Shown piece after piece: positions 28,575-39,734 of a stretch of DNA of 64,000 bases. The stretch is from Pseudacidovorax intermedius (lineage in GTDB: Bacteria; Pseudomonadota; Gammaproteobacteria; Burkholderiales; Burkholderiaceae_C), in assembly GCF_003350475.1 (NCBI RefSeq), contig NZ_QQAV01000003.1, positions 62,001 to 126,000 of the forward strand, in the 5' to 3' direction. The notes beneath the pieces are model-generated. The model did not search any database. It was not told where the DNA came from and worked only from the letters and a program-made list of their open reading frames with translations. Numbering within the stretch: the first letter of the stretch is position 1; each line of letters opens with the position of its first letter. A program made the translations under genes and the position numbers.

Positions 28575-29705
28575 ATGAGCAAGTTGGTAGGTTTGGTCGG
28601 CTGGCGCGGCATGGTCGGCTCGGTCCTGATGGACCGCATGGTGGCCGAGAACGATTTCGACCTGATCGAGCCGCTGTTCTTCTCCACCTCGAACGCCGGC
28701 GGCAAGGCGCCCGCCATGGCCAAGAACGAGACCACGCTGCAGGACGCCTTCGATATCGCGCAGCTCAAGCGCTGCGAGATCATCATCACGGCCCAGGGCG
28801 GCGACTACACCACCGAAGTCTTCCCCAAGCTGCGCGCCGCCGGCTGGAACGGCCACTGGATCGACGCCGCCTCCACCCTGCGCATGAAGGACGACGCCGT
28901 CATCGTGCTTGATCCGGTCAACATGCCGGTCATCAAGAACGCGCTGTCCGACGGTGGCCGCAACTGGATCGGCGGCAACTGCACCGTCAGCTGCATGCTG
29001 ATGGGCGTGGGCGCGCTCTACAAGGCCGGTTTGGTCGAGTGGATGAGCACGCAGACCTACCAGGCCGCATCGGGCGGCGGTGCGCAGCACATGCGCGAGC
29101 TGCTCACGCAGTACGGCACGCTCTACTCGGAAGTGAAGGCCCTGCTGGACGACCCCAAGAGCGCCATCCTCGAGATCGACCGCCAGGTCATCGCCAAGCA
29201 GCGCAGCCTGTCGGGCGAAGAGACGGCCAACTTCGGCGTGCCCCTGGGCGGCTCGCTGATCCCCTGGATCGACAAGGACCTGGGCAACGGCATGTCCAAG
29301 GAAGAATGGAAGGGCATGGCCGAGACGAACAAGATCCTCGGCCAGGGCGAGGGCTTCGGCAGCCCCGCCGTGCCGGTCGACGGCTTCTGCGTGCGCGTGG
29401 GCGCCATGCGCTGCCACAGCCAGGCGCTGACCTTCAAGCTCAAGAAGGACGTGCCGCTGGCCGACATCGAGGCCATGATCGCTGCCGACAACGCCTGGGT
29501 GAAGGTGGTGCCCAACACGCGCGAAGCCACCCTCAAGGACCTGACGCCCGTGGCCGTGACCGGCACCATGACGATCCCGGTCGGCCGGCTGCGCAAGATG
29601 GCCATGGGGCCCGAGTACCTGGGCGCCTTTACCATCGGCGACCAGCTGCTCTGGGGCGCGGCGGAACCGTTGCGCCGCATGCTGCGCATCCTGCTGGACG
29701 CTTAA
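28575..29705 (+). CDS. asd: Aspartate-semialdehyde dehydrogenase
   Basis: 376-residue NADPH-dependent enzyme that reduces aspartyl phosphate to aspartate semialdehyde, the branch point to Lys, Thr, Met and Ile and to diaminopimelate for the cell wall. The N-terminal [22 protein letters not shown] is the NADP-binding motif, the catalytic Cys136 is in [13 protein letters not shown], and the family signatures [16 protein letters not shown] and [22 protein letters not shown] are intact. The ATG at 28575 is preceded by AAAGGG; the frame extends nine codons upstream to a TTG without a ribosome site. The upstream region carries the leader ORF and attenuator. Confidence 0.97.
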   Translation: MSKLVGLVGWRGMVGSVLMDRMVAENDFDLIEPLFFSTSNAGGKAPAMAKNETTLQDAFDIAQLKRCEIIITAQGGDYTTEVFPKLRAAGWNGHWIDAASTLRMKDDAVIVLDPVNMPVIKNALSDGGRNWIGGNCTVSCMLMGVGALYKAGLVEWMSTQTYQAASGGGAQHMRELLTQYGTLYSEVKALLDDPKSAILEIDRQVIAKQRSLSGEETANFGVPLGGSLIPWIDKDLGNGMSKEEWKGMAETNKILGQGEGFGSPAVPVDGFCVRVGAMRCHSQALTFKLKKDVPLADIEAMIAADNAWVKVVPNTREATLKDLTPVAVTGTMTIPVGRLRKMAMGPEYLGAFTIGDQLLWGAAEPLRRMLRILLDA

Positions 29706-29713
29706 CACTCCTC

Positions 29714-29743
29714 ATCATGCGTTGCCCCGGGGCAACGCATGAT
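29714..29743. repeat. Perfect 30-base palindrome between asd and fimV
   Basis: ATCATGCGTTGCCCC followed immediately by its exact reverse complement; all 30 bases are symmetric. As RNA it would form a 13-bp stem with a CCGG loop. It starts nine bases after the asd stop. No T-run follows on either strand, so it is not a standard terminator; it could be an RNA 3' end structure or a dyad-protein site. Confidence 0.75.
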
Positions 29744-29835
29744 CTGGATGAGACGGCCGGCGCCCCAACCGAGCGGTGCCCTTCGCCTTGTTTTTGGGCA
29801 GCGCGGGTGTTAACGTCTACTTACATTTTTCGGGC

Positions 29836-32532
29836 ATGGCCCGCGACAGCATGACCAGACTCTCGCCGCCTGCGCAGGCCGCCGGCCGCGACACGGCCGC
29901 TTCGGCGGCCGTTCGCCGTTTCCGCATTTCTCCACTGGGCTGGGCCGTGGTGGCGGCGTTCGGCTTGTGGTCGACCCAGTCGCAGGCGCTGACGCTGGGC
30001 GCGTTGAATGTGCTGTCGGCGCTGGGCGAGCCCCTTCGGGCCGAAGTCCAGGTCACCGATGTCACCCAGGCCGAGGCGACGAACCTGCAGGTCCGCCTGG
30101 CTGCACCTCAGACTTTCCAGAATGCCGGCTTGACGTTCGCCGATACGCTCCAGGGCGTGCGCACGACGCTCCAGCGGCGCGCGGACGGCGGCTACGTAGT
30201 CCGCCTGGAGGGTGTCCGTCCAATGAACGACCCGTTCGTGGACATCCTGATCGAAGCCAATTCGCCCAGCGGGCGACTGGTCCGGGACTACACCGCCCTG
30301 ATCGATCCGCCGCAGGGCCGGGCGCCCGCGCCATCGTCCGGCGTGGCCATCGACCGCCCGATCACGCCCGCACCCACCCCCCGGGCCGCAAAGGCCGAAC
30401 GGCCGGCAGCCACCCCGGTGGAAGCCGTGGCAGCGCCCGCTCCGGCAGCGGCCCCGCCAGGGGCTGCAAGCGCCATCACCGTGCGCGCGGGCGACACCGC
30501 CGGCCGCCTGGCCGCGGCCGCCAAGCCGGCCGATGTCTCGCTCGACCAGATGCTGCTGGCCATGCTGCGCGCCAACCCCAGCGCCTTCATCAACGGCAAC
30601 GTCAACCGGCTGCGCGCCGGCGCCGTGCTGCAGATGCCTTCGGCCGACGCGGCCCGGGCCACACCGCCGGAAGAGGCCCGCCGCACCATCGTGGCCCAGA
30701 GCCGCGACTTCAACAGCTACCGGCAGCGCCTGGCCACCAACGCGCCGTCGATGAACGTGGAAGGGGCGGACCGGCAGGCGTCGGGCGGCCTCCAGGCGCG
30801 CGTGCAGGACCGATCGGCCGCGGGCGCATCCGCAGACCGGCTGACCATCTCGCGGGGCGCGGCGCCGGGCCAGGCCTCGGCCGAGGAGCGCCTGGCACAG
30901 CAGCGCCAGGCGAAGGAAGCCAGCAGCCGGGTCGCCGAACTCTCCCGCAACATCGAGGAGCTCAACCGGCTGCAAGGCGCATCGGGCGGCGCGTCCGCAG
31001 GCACGGCGGCACCCGCACAGGCCGCACCTGCCGGGCCCTCCGCCCCTCGGACCGCGGCGCCCTCCGAGGGAACGGCGGGCGGTACAGGCGCACCAGGCGT
31101 GACGGCGCCTTCCACCACAGGGGCCGCCTCGTCGACGCCCGCAGCGCCGGCGCCGCAAGCCGCCGCGTCCGGCGGGGCCGCCGTGGCGCTGCCCGCGGCA
31201 CCGGCCTCCGCAACGGCATCTCCCGCACCGGTCCCGCCTGCCCCCTCCGCCGCGCAGGAAGAACAAGGCCTGTTGGATTCGCTGCTGGCCAATCCGCTGA
31301 TGCTGGCGGGTGGCGGCATCGTCCTGCTGCTGTTGCTGCTCGCCCTGCTGGCTCGCCGGCGCCAGCAGCAGAAGAAGGACGCGGCCGAGAGCCTGTTCCC
31401 CGAAAGCCTGCAGAAGGACTCCTACTTCGGCGGCTCCGGTGGCGCGACGGTCGACACCAGGGAGGACCACAGCGGCGCCTCCTCGCTCAACTATTCGCCC
31501 AGCCAGCTCGATGCAGGCGATGTGGACCCGGTGGCGGAGGCCGACGTGTACCTCGCCTACGGACGCGACCTCCAGGCCGAGGAGATCCTCAAGGAAGCGC
31601 TGCGCACGTCGCCGGAACGCACCAGCATCCAGCTCAAGCTGCTGGAGATCTACGCCCGCCGCCGCGACGCCCGCGCTTTCGAGCAACTGGCGCTCGAGTT
31701 GCAGGCGCGGACGGGCGGCATGGGGTCCGACTGGCATCGCGCGCAGGAATTGGGCCGCAGCCTCGACCCGTCCAACGCGCTCTACCAGAGCGCCCATGCG
31801 GCCGACGCGCCCGCAGCAGCCATGCCTGCAGGCCTGACGCCTGCCATGAGCGCCGCCGGCATCGCCGCATCCACCAGCGCGGCCGGCGCCATGTCCGCCT
31901 CCCCGGAGGAGCCGAAGCCCCAGGCGTTCGTGCCTTCGGTCGCGCCTCTGGATTTCGACCTGAATCTGGACCTGCCGCCCGCACGCGCGCCGGCGGCCGC
32001 CCCGGCGCCCACGACGCCCTCGGTGTCGTCGCTGTTCCCGTCGGCGCTGGCCGATGACCCGCGTCCGGTCCCCGGCGGGCCGGCCTCGGGACTTCGCGGT
32101 GCGGCGGACGAGCCCACCATTCCGGCGCCCCTGCGTTCGGCCCCGGTCGGCGATCTGGGCAACGACTTCGACACCGCCCCGGCCGAACTGGAGCCGATGG
32201 CAGGGTTCCGCCATGTCGGCGACGAGGTGCGCACCCAGCCTGCCACGCTGCATGCGCCGCTGTCCATGGAAGGCTCGGACATCTTCAGCCGCGACTTCCA
32301 TGCCGCGCTCAACACGGCCGACACGCAGCCCATGGACCTGCCGCTTCACATTCCCACGGGCATCGACCCTGGCCCCGGGGAAAGCGCCGACGCCGTCAAG
32401 CTGTCGCTCGCGCGCGAGTTGCACGCGCTGGGCGATCCGGAAGGCGCCCGCATGCTGCTGGAGGAGTTGATCGCCGAAAGCGACGGCGCCCTGCAGGACG
32501 ACGCACGCCGCCTGCTGGCCGAACTGCGCTGA
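29836..32532 (+). CDS. fimV: FimV-family inner-membrane protein with LysM-like and TPR parts
   Basis: 898 residues from the ATG at 29836; an in-frame GTG at 29776 gives a longer form. A signal or anchor helix (about 31-51) ends in QSQA, followed by LTLGALNVLSALGEPLRAEV, the FimV N-terminal signature. A LysM-like region, ITVRAGDTAGRLAAAAKPADVSLDQMLLAML, lies near 213-270, then a long Ala/Pro/Gly-rich linker, one membrane helix (about 486-508, LMLAGGGIVLLLLLLALLA), a TPR-like part (ADVYLAYGRDLQAEEILKEALRTSPERTSIQLKLLEIYARR) and the C-terminal FimV motif ending DPEGARMLLEELIAESDGALQDDARRLLAEL. FimV proteins bind peptidoglycan and support type IV pili and polar assembly. Position between asd and truA is conserved in relatives. 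Confidence 0.9.
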   Translation: MARDSMTRLSPPAQAAGRDTAASAAVRRFRISPLGWAVVAAFGLWSTQSQALTLGALNVLSALGEPLRAEVQVTDVTQAEATNLQVRLAAPQTFQNAGLTFADTLQGVRTTLQRRADGGYVVRLEGVRPMNDPFVDILIEANSPSGRLVRDYTALIDPPQGRAPAPSSGVAIDRPITPAPTPRAAKAERPAATPVEAVAAPAPAAAPPGAASAITVRAGDTAGRLAAAAKPADVSLDQMLLAMLRANPSAFINGNVNRLRAGAVLQMPSADAARATPPEEARRTIVAQSRDFNSYRQRLATNAPSMNVEGADRQASGGLQARVQDRSAAGASADRLTISRGAAPGQASAEERLAQQRQAKEASSRVAELSRNIEELNRLQGASGGASAGTAAPAQAAPAGPSAPRTAAPSEGTAGGTGAPGVTAPSTTGAASSTPAAPAPQAAASGGAAVALPAAPASATASPAPVPPAPSAAQEEQGLLDSLLANPLMLAGGGIVLLLLLLALLARRRQQQKKDAAESLFPESLQKDSYFGGSGGATVDTREDHSGASSLNYSPSQLDAGDVDPVAEADVYLAYGRDLQAEEILKEALRTSPERTSIQLKLLEIYARRRDARAFEQLALELQARTGGMGSDWHRAQELGRSLDPSNALYQSAHAADAPAAAMPAGLTPAMSAAGIAASTSAAGAMSASPEEPKPQAFVPSVAPLDFDLNLDLPPARAPAAAPAPTTPSVSSLFPSALADDPRPVPGGPASGLRGAADEPTIPAPLRSAPVGDLGNDFDTAPAELEPMAGFRHVGDEVRTQPATLHAPLSMEGSDIFSRDFHAALNTADTQPMDLPLHIPTGIDPGPGESADAVKLSLARELHALGDPEGARMLLEELIAESDGALQDDARRLLAELR

Positions 32533-32662
32533 TACTCCAGGGCACGCGCCGTGCCACCCAGCCAGGGGGCCGGTCCGGCCTTCCTTTTTCTGCCATGTCC
32601 GCGCTGCCGTCCTGTCCTCCGATCTTCCTCGCCTGCCTGCCCGCTGCAGGCGCGTCGCGCGC

Positions 32663-33475
32663 ATGAGGCTCGCGCTCGGCGTCCGCTACGATGGCCGCGC
32701 CTACGACGGCTGGCAAAGCCAGCCTTCCGGCCGCACGGTGCAGGACCAGCTCGAACGGGCGCTCGAACGCTTTGCGCAGCAGCGCATCGGCACGCTGTGC
32801 GCCGGCCGCACCGACGCGGGCGTGCATGGCTGGATGCAGGTGGTGCACTTCGACACCGACGTCGAGCGCGTGCCCTTCTCCTGGGTGCGCGGGCCCAACC
32901 GCTTTCTGCCGGAGGACATCGCCGTGCAGTGGGCGCAGCCGGTGCCCGACAGCTTCCACTGCCGCGCCGCGGCGCGGGGGCGGCGCTACCGTTATGTGGT
33001 GTCCCAGTCACCGGTGCGACCCAGCCTGGACGCGGGCAAGGTGGGCTGGTCGATGCATGCGCTGGATGGCGAGGCCATGCGCACCGCCGCCGCGCACCTG
33101 CTGGGCGAGCACGACTTCAGTTCCTTCCGCGCCTCGGCCTGCCAGGCCAAGTCGCCGGTCAAGACCGTCCGGCGCATCGCCATCACGCGGGTCGGCGCGG
33201 CCGAGCGCTGCCGCTGGCATTTCGACTTCGAGGCCGACGCCTTCCTGCACCACATGATCCGCAACATCATGGGCTGCCTGGTGCGCGTGGGCCAGGGCCA
33301 TGCCACACCCGACTGGCTGCGCGAGGTACGCGACGCGCGCAGCCGGCAGGCAGCGGCGCCCACCTTCGCGGCCGACGGGCTGTACTTCCTCGGCCCCCTC
33401 TACGACGCCGCATGGGGACTTCCGCCCGAGGTCACCATGGGCGTGGAGCCTGGTGCCTGCGAGGCCCTGCCCTGA
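32663..33475 (+). CDS. truA: tRNA pseudouridine(38-40) synthase
   Basis: 270-residue enzyme that isomerises uridines 38-40 in the anticodon stem of tRNAs. The catalytic Asp51 is in LCAGRTDAGVHG; YDGRAYDGWQSQPSGRTVQDQLERAL and DFEADAFLHHMIRNIMGCLVRVGQG are further signatures. The ATG at 32663 follows the fimV stop by 130 bases, in which the weak hairpin around 32560 is not a clear terminator. trpF follows 65 bases later, the common fimV-truA-trpF order. Confidence 0.96.
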   Translation: MRLALGVRYDGRAYDGWQSQPSGRTVQDQLERALERFAQQRIGTLCAGRTDAGVHGWMQVVHFDTDVERVPFSWVRGPNRFLPEDIAVQWAQPVPDSFHCRAAARGRRYRYVVSQSPVRPSLDAGKVGWSMHALDGEAMRTAAAHLLGEHDFSSFRASACQAKSPVKTVRRIAITRVGAAERCRWHFDFEADAFLHHMIRNIMGCLVRVGQGHATPDWLREVRDARSRQAAAPTFAADGLYFLGPLYDAAWGLPPEVTMGVEPGACEALP

Positions 33476-33540
33476 ACAGCGTCAGGCAGTCCCCGCCCTC
33501 TCGCCCCGTCACGCGCCCTGTTCCTCTGTCTGCACACGCC

Positions 33541-34233
33541 ATGACCCCTTCGTCCGCCACCTTCCGCACCCGCATCAAGATATGCGGCCTCACGCGCGAG
33601 CAGGACGTGGATGCGGCCGTGGACGCGGGCGCCGATGCGGTGGGCTTCGTGCTCTACGCCAAAAGCCCGCGGGCCGTGACCGTGGAGCGCGCCGCCGAGT
33701 TGGCGCGCCGGCTGCCGCCTTTCGTGGTGCCGGTGCTGCTCTTCGTCAATGAAGCGCCGGATCGGGTGCAGGCCGGGCTGGTGGCGGTGCCAGGTTCCAT
33801 GGCCCAGTTCCATGGCGACGAGACACCCGAACTGTGCGGACAGTCCACCGCCGAGGGAGGCCACCGCTGGCTGCGCGCCGCCCGCATCCCCCTGGGCGCG
33901 GCAGGGGCCGGCTTCGACCTCTTAAACTACGCGGCTTCCTATTCCCAGGCCAGCGCCATCCTGCTCGACGCCCATGTCGACGGCTATGGCGGTGCCGGCA
34001 AGGTCTTCGATTGGTCACTCCTTCCAACCGCCGTCGACGCTCACCTCGTCTTGAGTGGTGGGCTCGCACCTGCAAACGTGGGCGATGGCATTGCGCTGCT
34101 GCGCCCGCGCTGCCGGTCGCTGTCGGTTGATGTGAGCTCGGGCGTCGAGACGGCCAAGGGCATCAAGGACGGCGACAAGATCCGCGAGTTCGTCGCCGCC
34201 GTCCGCGCGGCCGACGCGCTACTCGCCCGCTGA
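33541..34233 (+). CDS. trpF: Phosphoribosylanthranilate isomerase
   Basis: 230-residue TIM-barrel enzyme of tryptophan synthesis that converts phosphoribosylanthranilate to CdRP. The catalytic Cys lies in RIKICGLTREQDVDAAVDAGADAVGFVLYAKSPR near the start and the catalytic Asp in ILLDAHVDGYGGAGKVFDW; SGGLAPANVGDGI and VDVSSGVETAKGIKD bind phosphate. The ATG at 33541 is the first that gives the family N-terminus. trpB begins 121 bases later. Confidence 0.96.
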   Translation: MTPSSATFRTRIKICGLTREQDVDAAVDAGADAVGFVLYAKSPRAVTVERAAELARRLPPFVVPVLLFVNEAPDRVQAGLVAVPGSMAQFHGDETPELCGQSTAEGGHRWLRAARIPLGAAGAGFDLLNYAASYSQASAILLDAHVDGYGGAGKVFDWSLLPTAVDAHLVLSGGLAPANVGDGIALLRPRCRSLSVDVSSGVETAKGIKDGDKIREFVAAVRAADALLAR

Positions 34234-34354
34234 GCCGGGGCCTTCGGGCCCGCCGGCTGCACCCCCAGGACACTGCGCGTCCTGACGGCTGCCAAGAAGA
34301 CCTCCTCGTTCTGCCGGTGCCCACCTGTGCACCGGCGCCATCATCACGATCGCC

Positions 34355-35613
<1,259 letters not shown>

Positions 35614-35617
<4 letters not shown>

Positions 35618-36477
35618 GCGCCGCGAACACCACGCCGGACAGCCGCCGCATCGCATCCACCTTCACGCGTCTGGCGGGCGAAGGCCGCAAGGCGCTGATT
35701 CCTTATGTGACCGCCGGCTTCCCGCAGGCCGACATCACGCCCGCGCTGATGCACGCCATGGTCGCCGCTGGCGCCGACGTGATCGAGCTGGGCGTGCCCT
35801 TCTCCGACCCCATGGCCGACGGCCCCGTGATCCAGAAGGCCGGCGAGGCCGCACTGGCCATCGGCGTCGGCATGGCGCAGGTGCTGGCCATGGTGGCCGA
35901 GTTCCGCGGCCAGGACACGACGACGCCCGTCGTGCTGATGGGCTATGCCAACCCGGTGGAGCGCTACGACCTCAAGCATGGCGCCGGCGCCTTCGTGCGC
36001 GACGCGGCGGCGGCGGGCGTGGACGGCGTGCTGATCGTCGATTACCCGCCAGAAGAGTGCGAGGCCTTCGCCGCCGACCTGCGCGCGCACGGGCTGGACC
36101 TGATCTTCCTGCTGGCCCCCACCAGCACCGACGCCCGCATGGCGCAGGTGGCGCGGGTGGCCAGCGGCTATGTCTACTACGTCTCGCTCAAGGGCGTGAC
36201 CGGTGCCGGCCACCTGGACACTAGTGCCGTCGAGCAGATGCTGCCGCGCATCCGCCAGCACGTGACGGTGCCGGTGGGCGTGGGCTTCGGCATCCGCGAC
36301 GCGCAGACGGCACAGGCCGTGGGCCGCACGGCCGACGCGGTGGTGATCGGCACGCGGATCATCCAACTGCTGGAAGGCCAGCCGCGCGAAGCGGCACTGG
36401 CCGCGGCCGGCGATTTCCTGCGCGGCATCCGCGCCGCACTGGATGCGCTGCCGGCCCCCGGGCCGAAAGCGGGATAA
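35614..36477 (+). CDS. trpA: Tryptophan synthase alpha subunit
   Basis: 287-residue TIM-barrel subunit that releases indole from indole-glycerol phosphate. The catalytic Glu is in [20 protein letters not shown], the catalytic Asp in [11 protein letters not shown], and the phosphate site is [14 protein letters not shown]. It overlaps trpB by four bases. A GATAAT at 36473-36478 overlaps the stop codon and could be the -10 box of a separate accD promoter. Confidence 0.98.
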
Positions 36478-36585
36478 TCCGTCCCCTCGTTCCCCGCCCT
36501 GCCCGGCCACCGCGCCCGGCAGGCGCCGCGGACAGGCGGCTTGGCCGCCCCGTCCGCCTCCTTGCACAGAACTCGGACGCACACC

Positions 36586-37458
36586 ATGAGCTGGCTCGAA
36601 AAACTCCTCCCCCCCAAGATCGCGCCCACCGACCCCGGTGCACGGCGCCAGATGCCCGAGGGCCTGTGGATCAAGTGCCCGAGCTGCGAGACGGTGCTCT
36701 ACAAGACCGACCTGGAGCAGAACCAGAACGTCTGCCCCAGTTGCAGCCACCACCACCGCATCGGCGCCCGCGCGCGGCTCGACGCCTTCCTCGATGCCGA
36801 GGGCCGCTACGAGCTGGGCCAGGAAGTACTGCCGGTCGATGCCCTCAAGTTCAAGGACAGCCGCAAGTACCCCGAGCGCCTGAAGGAAGCGCTGGAGTCC
36901 ACCGGCGAGACCGACGCCCTGGTGGTGATGGGCGGCTCGGTGCTCAACATCGGCGTGGTCGCCGCCTGCTTCGAGTTCGAGTTCATGGGCGGCTCCATGG
37001 GCTCGGTGGTCGGCGAGCGCTTCGTGCGCGGCGTCGAGACCGCCATCGAGCAGAAGGTGCCCTTCATCTGCTTCACCGCCACCGGCGGCGCCCGCATGCA
37101 GGAAGGCCTGCTGTCGCTGATGCAGATGGCCAAGACCAATGCGGCGCTCACGCGCCTGGCCAAGAAGGGGCTACCGTACATCAGCGTGCTGACCGACCCG
37201 ACCATGGGCGGCGTCTCGGCCGGCTTCGCCTTCGTGGGCGACGTGGTGATCGCCGAGCCCAAGGCGCTGATCGGCTTCGCCGGCCCGCGCGTGATCGAGT
37301 CCACCGTGCGAGTGAAGCTGCCCGCGGGCTTCCAGCGCGCCGAGTTCCTGCAGGAAAAGGGCGCCGTCGACTTCATCAGCGACCGCCGCGAACTGCGCAA
37401 GACCATCGCCAGCGTGCTGGCCATGCTCACGCGCCAGCCGGCCGACGCGGTCGGCTGA
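36586..37458 (+). CDS. accD: Acetyl-CoA carboxylase carboxyltransferase beta subunit
   Basis: 290-residue subunit that with AccA carboxylates acetyl-CoA to malonyl-CoA, the first step of fatty-acid synthesis. The N-terminal zinc ribbon has Cys31, Cys34, Cys50 and Cys53 (CPSC...CPSC). The carboxylase core includes [22 protein letters not shown] and [39 protein letters not shown]. It follows trpA by 108 bases. A GC-rich hairpin at 37474-37494 lies after the stop but has no T-run. Confidence 0.98.
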   Translation: MSWLEKLLPPKIAPTDPGARRQMPEGLWIKCPSCETVLYKTDLEQNQNVCPSCSHHHRIGARARLDAFLDAEGRYELGQEVLPVDALKFKDSRKYPERLKEALESTGETDALVVMGGSVLNIGVVAACFEFEFMGGSMGSVVGERFVRGVETAIEQKVPFICFTATGGARMQEGLLSLMQMAKTNAALTRLAKKGLPYISVLTDPTMGGVSAGFAFVGDVVIAEPKALIGFAGPRVIESTVRVKLPAGFQRAEFLQEKGAVDFISDRRELRKTIASVLAMLTRQPADAVG

Positions 37459-37522
37459 TCGCCCTCGGGCGCCCGGCCCGGAGCGGCCGGGCCGTGGTGC
37501 GGTTGCCACAACCACCACGAAT

Positions 37523-37539
37523 ATGAGAAAAGTTCTCAT
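37523..37539 (+). promoter_or_regulatory. Fur box upstream of siderophore receptor
   Basis: ATGAGAA-aag-TTCTCAT is a perfect 7-3-7 inverted repeat and matches the core of known Fur boxes (AATGAGAA...TTCTCATT). It is 86 bases before the receptor ATG and marks iron-repressed transcription. A terminator hairpin lies between the two. Confidence 0.8.
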
Positions 37540-37576
37540 TAGCAAGGCAGAATAGGGTTTTCACCAGTTCGCCAAC

Positions 37577-37599
37577 AGCGCGCATCGGCGCGCTTTTTT
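37577..37599 (+). terminator. Rho-independent terminator between Fur box and receptor start
   Basis: AGCGCGC (37577-37583), loop atcg, GCGCGCT (37588-37594), then five more T. It could end accD transcription, yet it lies downstream of the Fur box. A transcript starting at the Fur-controlled promoter would therefore meet it before the receptor start at 37626. Confidence 0.75.
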
Positions 37600-37625
37600 G
37601 TGGCCGCTCGCCGGCACGCCTGCTC

Positions 37626-39716
37626 ATGAGAAGACTGCTCCCTGTCGCCGCCGCCCTGGCGCTGCCGCTGCCCTGCGCCGTGGCCCAGACCACCCTGGAC
37701 ACCGTGGACGTGCGCGCCGACCGCAGCAACGGCTTCGTCGCCAACACGGTGGAGGCCGGCACCTTCCGCGGCGGACAGCTGATGGACGTTCCGGCCACCG
37801 TGAATGCCGTCACCAGCGCCGTCATCGAGCTGCAGGCGGCCGACAGCGTCTACGACGTGCTGCGCAACACCGCCGGCGTCACGCGCCAGCAGAACGGCGG
37901 CGACACCTTCGACCAGCTGGTGATCCGCGGGATCGGGGTCGAGAACCGCACCAACTACCGGCTCAACGGCTCGCTGGCCATTCCCAACATCTCCGAGATC
38001 CCGATGGAGAACAAGGAGCGGGTCGAGGTGCTCAAGGGCGCCTCGGCGCTGTACTACGGCTTCACCTCGCCGGCTGGCATCGTCAACTTCGTGACCAAGC
38101 GGGCCGGGGCCACGCCGGTGACGAGCGTGGGCGTGCGCCTCGACAACCACGGCGAGGCGCAGGGCCTCGTGGACATCGGCCGCCGCTTCGGCGAAGGCGA
38201 TCAGTTCGGCGTGCGCATCAATGCCGCAGGCGGCAGCCTCGGCTCGGCCATCGGCGGCGTGGACGGCAACCGGCAGATGCAGTCGCTCGCCTTCGACTGG
38301 CGCGTGAACTCGCAGCTGACGATCAAGGCCGACGTCGAGCACTACCAGAAGCGCGTCGTCGAGCAGGCCGGCATCGGCCGGCCGGCAGCGGTGAATGGCG
38401 TGATCACGCTGCCCGCGCTACCGGACCCCACCAAGCTGCTCGGCCCGACCTTCGCGCCCTTCGTCGCCGAAGTCACCAACCAGCAGCTGCGCGCCGACTA
38501 TTCGATCAACAGCGACTGGGCGCTGATGGTGGAAGCGGGCCGCTCGGACGCCGAGCGCGACCGCGGGCTCGGCACCGTCAGCAACTACAACGTCAGCACC
38601 GGCCGCGGGCGCATCACCGGCAACGTGCAGCACCTCGAGCAGACCTCGCAGCTGCTGCGCACCGAACTCTTCGGCACCTTCCAGACCGGTGACGTCCAGC
38701 ACGAACTGACGCTGGGCGTCGCCCGCGCCGACAAGAGCCAGGCGCCGATCTATAGCCGCAACTATGGCAACGCCAACACGGTGCAGAACCTGTACAACCC
38801 GGTGCCGATCGGACCGCTCGCGCTCAGCAACCGCACGGTGGTGCCCACGACCGGCTTCCAGGACAGCAGCGACCTGGGCCTGTACGCGCTGGACCGCATC
38901 GTGCTCTCGCCCGAGTGGCAGTTGGTGGCCGGCGTGCGCCATACCCGCTACCAGAGCGTGCAGGGCGCCAGCACCACGCTGCCGGTGACCAGCTACGACG
39001 TGGACGAGACCTCGCCGCTATTGGCACTGACCTACAAGTTCACGCCCGACCTGGCCATCTACGGCTCCTATTCCCAGGGCGTGGAGGAAGGCGACACTGC
39101 CCCCGCCGGTACCGCCAACCAGAACCAGCGCCTCGCCCCCGGCGTGAGCAAGCAGAAGGAACTGGGCCTGCGCTGGCAGGCGCCCAACGGCACGATGTTC
39201 TCGGCCGCCGTGTTCGACATCGACCGGCCCGGCAGCTACACGAACAGTGCCAACACGTTCGTGGGCGACGGACGGCAGGTCTACCGGGGCCTGGAGCTGT
39301 CGGCCCAGGGTCAGCTCACGAAGCAGTTGGCCTGGCAGGCCTCCGGCCAATGGCTGAACGCGGCCTTCCGCGACATCAACGCCCAGTACAACGGCAAGTT
39401 GCCCGAGAACACGGCACGCAAGACGGCCAGCCTGTTCCTGTCGTACGACATCGCCGGCGTGCCCGGCCTCTCGATCAATGGCGGCGCCTACTACACGGGC
39501 CGCCGGCCCATCGACGACCTGAACCAGGGCTTCATCGGCGGCTACACGCTGTTCGACGTCGGCGCGCGCTATGTGACCCAGCTCTTCGGCAGGCGCACCC
39601 AGTTCCAGCTGAACGTGGAGAACGCCGGCGACAGGCGCTATTGGTCCGCAGCCGGCACGCGTCTGGCCGTCGGCACGCCGCGCACCGTGAAGGCCTCGAT
39701 GAAGGTCGACCTGTGA
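37626..39716 (+). CDS. TonB-dependent siderophore receptor
   Basis: 696-residue outer-membrane receptor of the FhuA/FpvA-like class. The signal peptide MRRLLPVAAALALPLPCAVA is cut before QTTLDTVDVRADR, a short TonB-box region. The plug domain (about 45-155) includes QLMDVPATVNAVTSAVIELQAADSVYDVLRNTAGVTRQQNGGDTFDQLVIRGIGVENRTNYRLNG and VEVLKGASALYYGFTSPAGIVNFVTKR; the rest is a beta-barrel ending in a hydrophobic Leu after TRLAVGTPRTVKASMKVDL, suited to barrel assembly. The upstream Fur box implies iron control. A membrane flavin reductase gene follows 18 bases later. The siderophore is unknown; no biosynthesis genes are in the window, so it may be one taken from other organisms. Confidence 0.92.
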   Translation: MRRLLPVAAALALPLPCAVAQTTLDTVDVRADRSNGFVANTVEAGTFRGGQLMDVPATVNAVTSAVIELQAADSVYDVLRNTAGVTRQQNGGDTFDQLVIRGIGVENRTNYRLNGSLAIPNISEIPMENKERVEVLKGASALYYGFTSPAGIVNFVTKRAGATPVTSVGVRLDNHGEAQGLVDIGRRFGEGDQFGVRINAAGGSLGSAIGGVDGNRQMQSLAFDWRVNSQLTIKADVEHYQKRVVEQAGIGRPAAVNGVITLPALPDPTKLLGPTFAPFVAEVTNQQLRADYSINSDWALMVEAGRSDAERDRGLGTVSNYNVSTGRGRITGNVQHLEQTSQLLRTELFGTFQTGDVQHELTLGVARADKSQAPIYSRNYGNANTVQNLYNPVPIGPLALSNRTVVPTTGFQDSSDLGLYALDRIVLSPEWQLVAGVRHTRYQSVQGASTTLPVTSYDVDETSPLLALTYKFTPDLAIYGSYSQGVEEGDTAPAGTANQNQRLAPGVSKQKELGLRWQAPNGTMFSAAVFDIDRPGSYTNSANTFVGDGRQVYRGLELSAQGQLTKQLAWQASGQWLNAAFRDINAQYNGKLPENTARKTASLFLSYDIAGVPGLSINGGAYYTGRRPIDDLNQGFIGGYTLFDVGARYVTQLFGRRTQFQLNVENAGDRRYWSAAGTRLAVGTPRTVKASMKVDL

Positions 39717-39734
39717 GCGCGGTGAGAGGCTGAC

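Noticed and set aside
29821-32664. Long minus-strand frame opposite fimV
   Set aside because: Shadow of the Ala/Pro-rich fimV gene.
37474-37494. Hairpin CGGCCCGG/CCGGGCCG after accD as a terminator
   Set aside because: Stem is good but no T-run follows; the better terminator is at 37577-37599.
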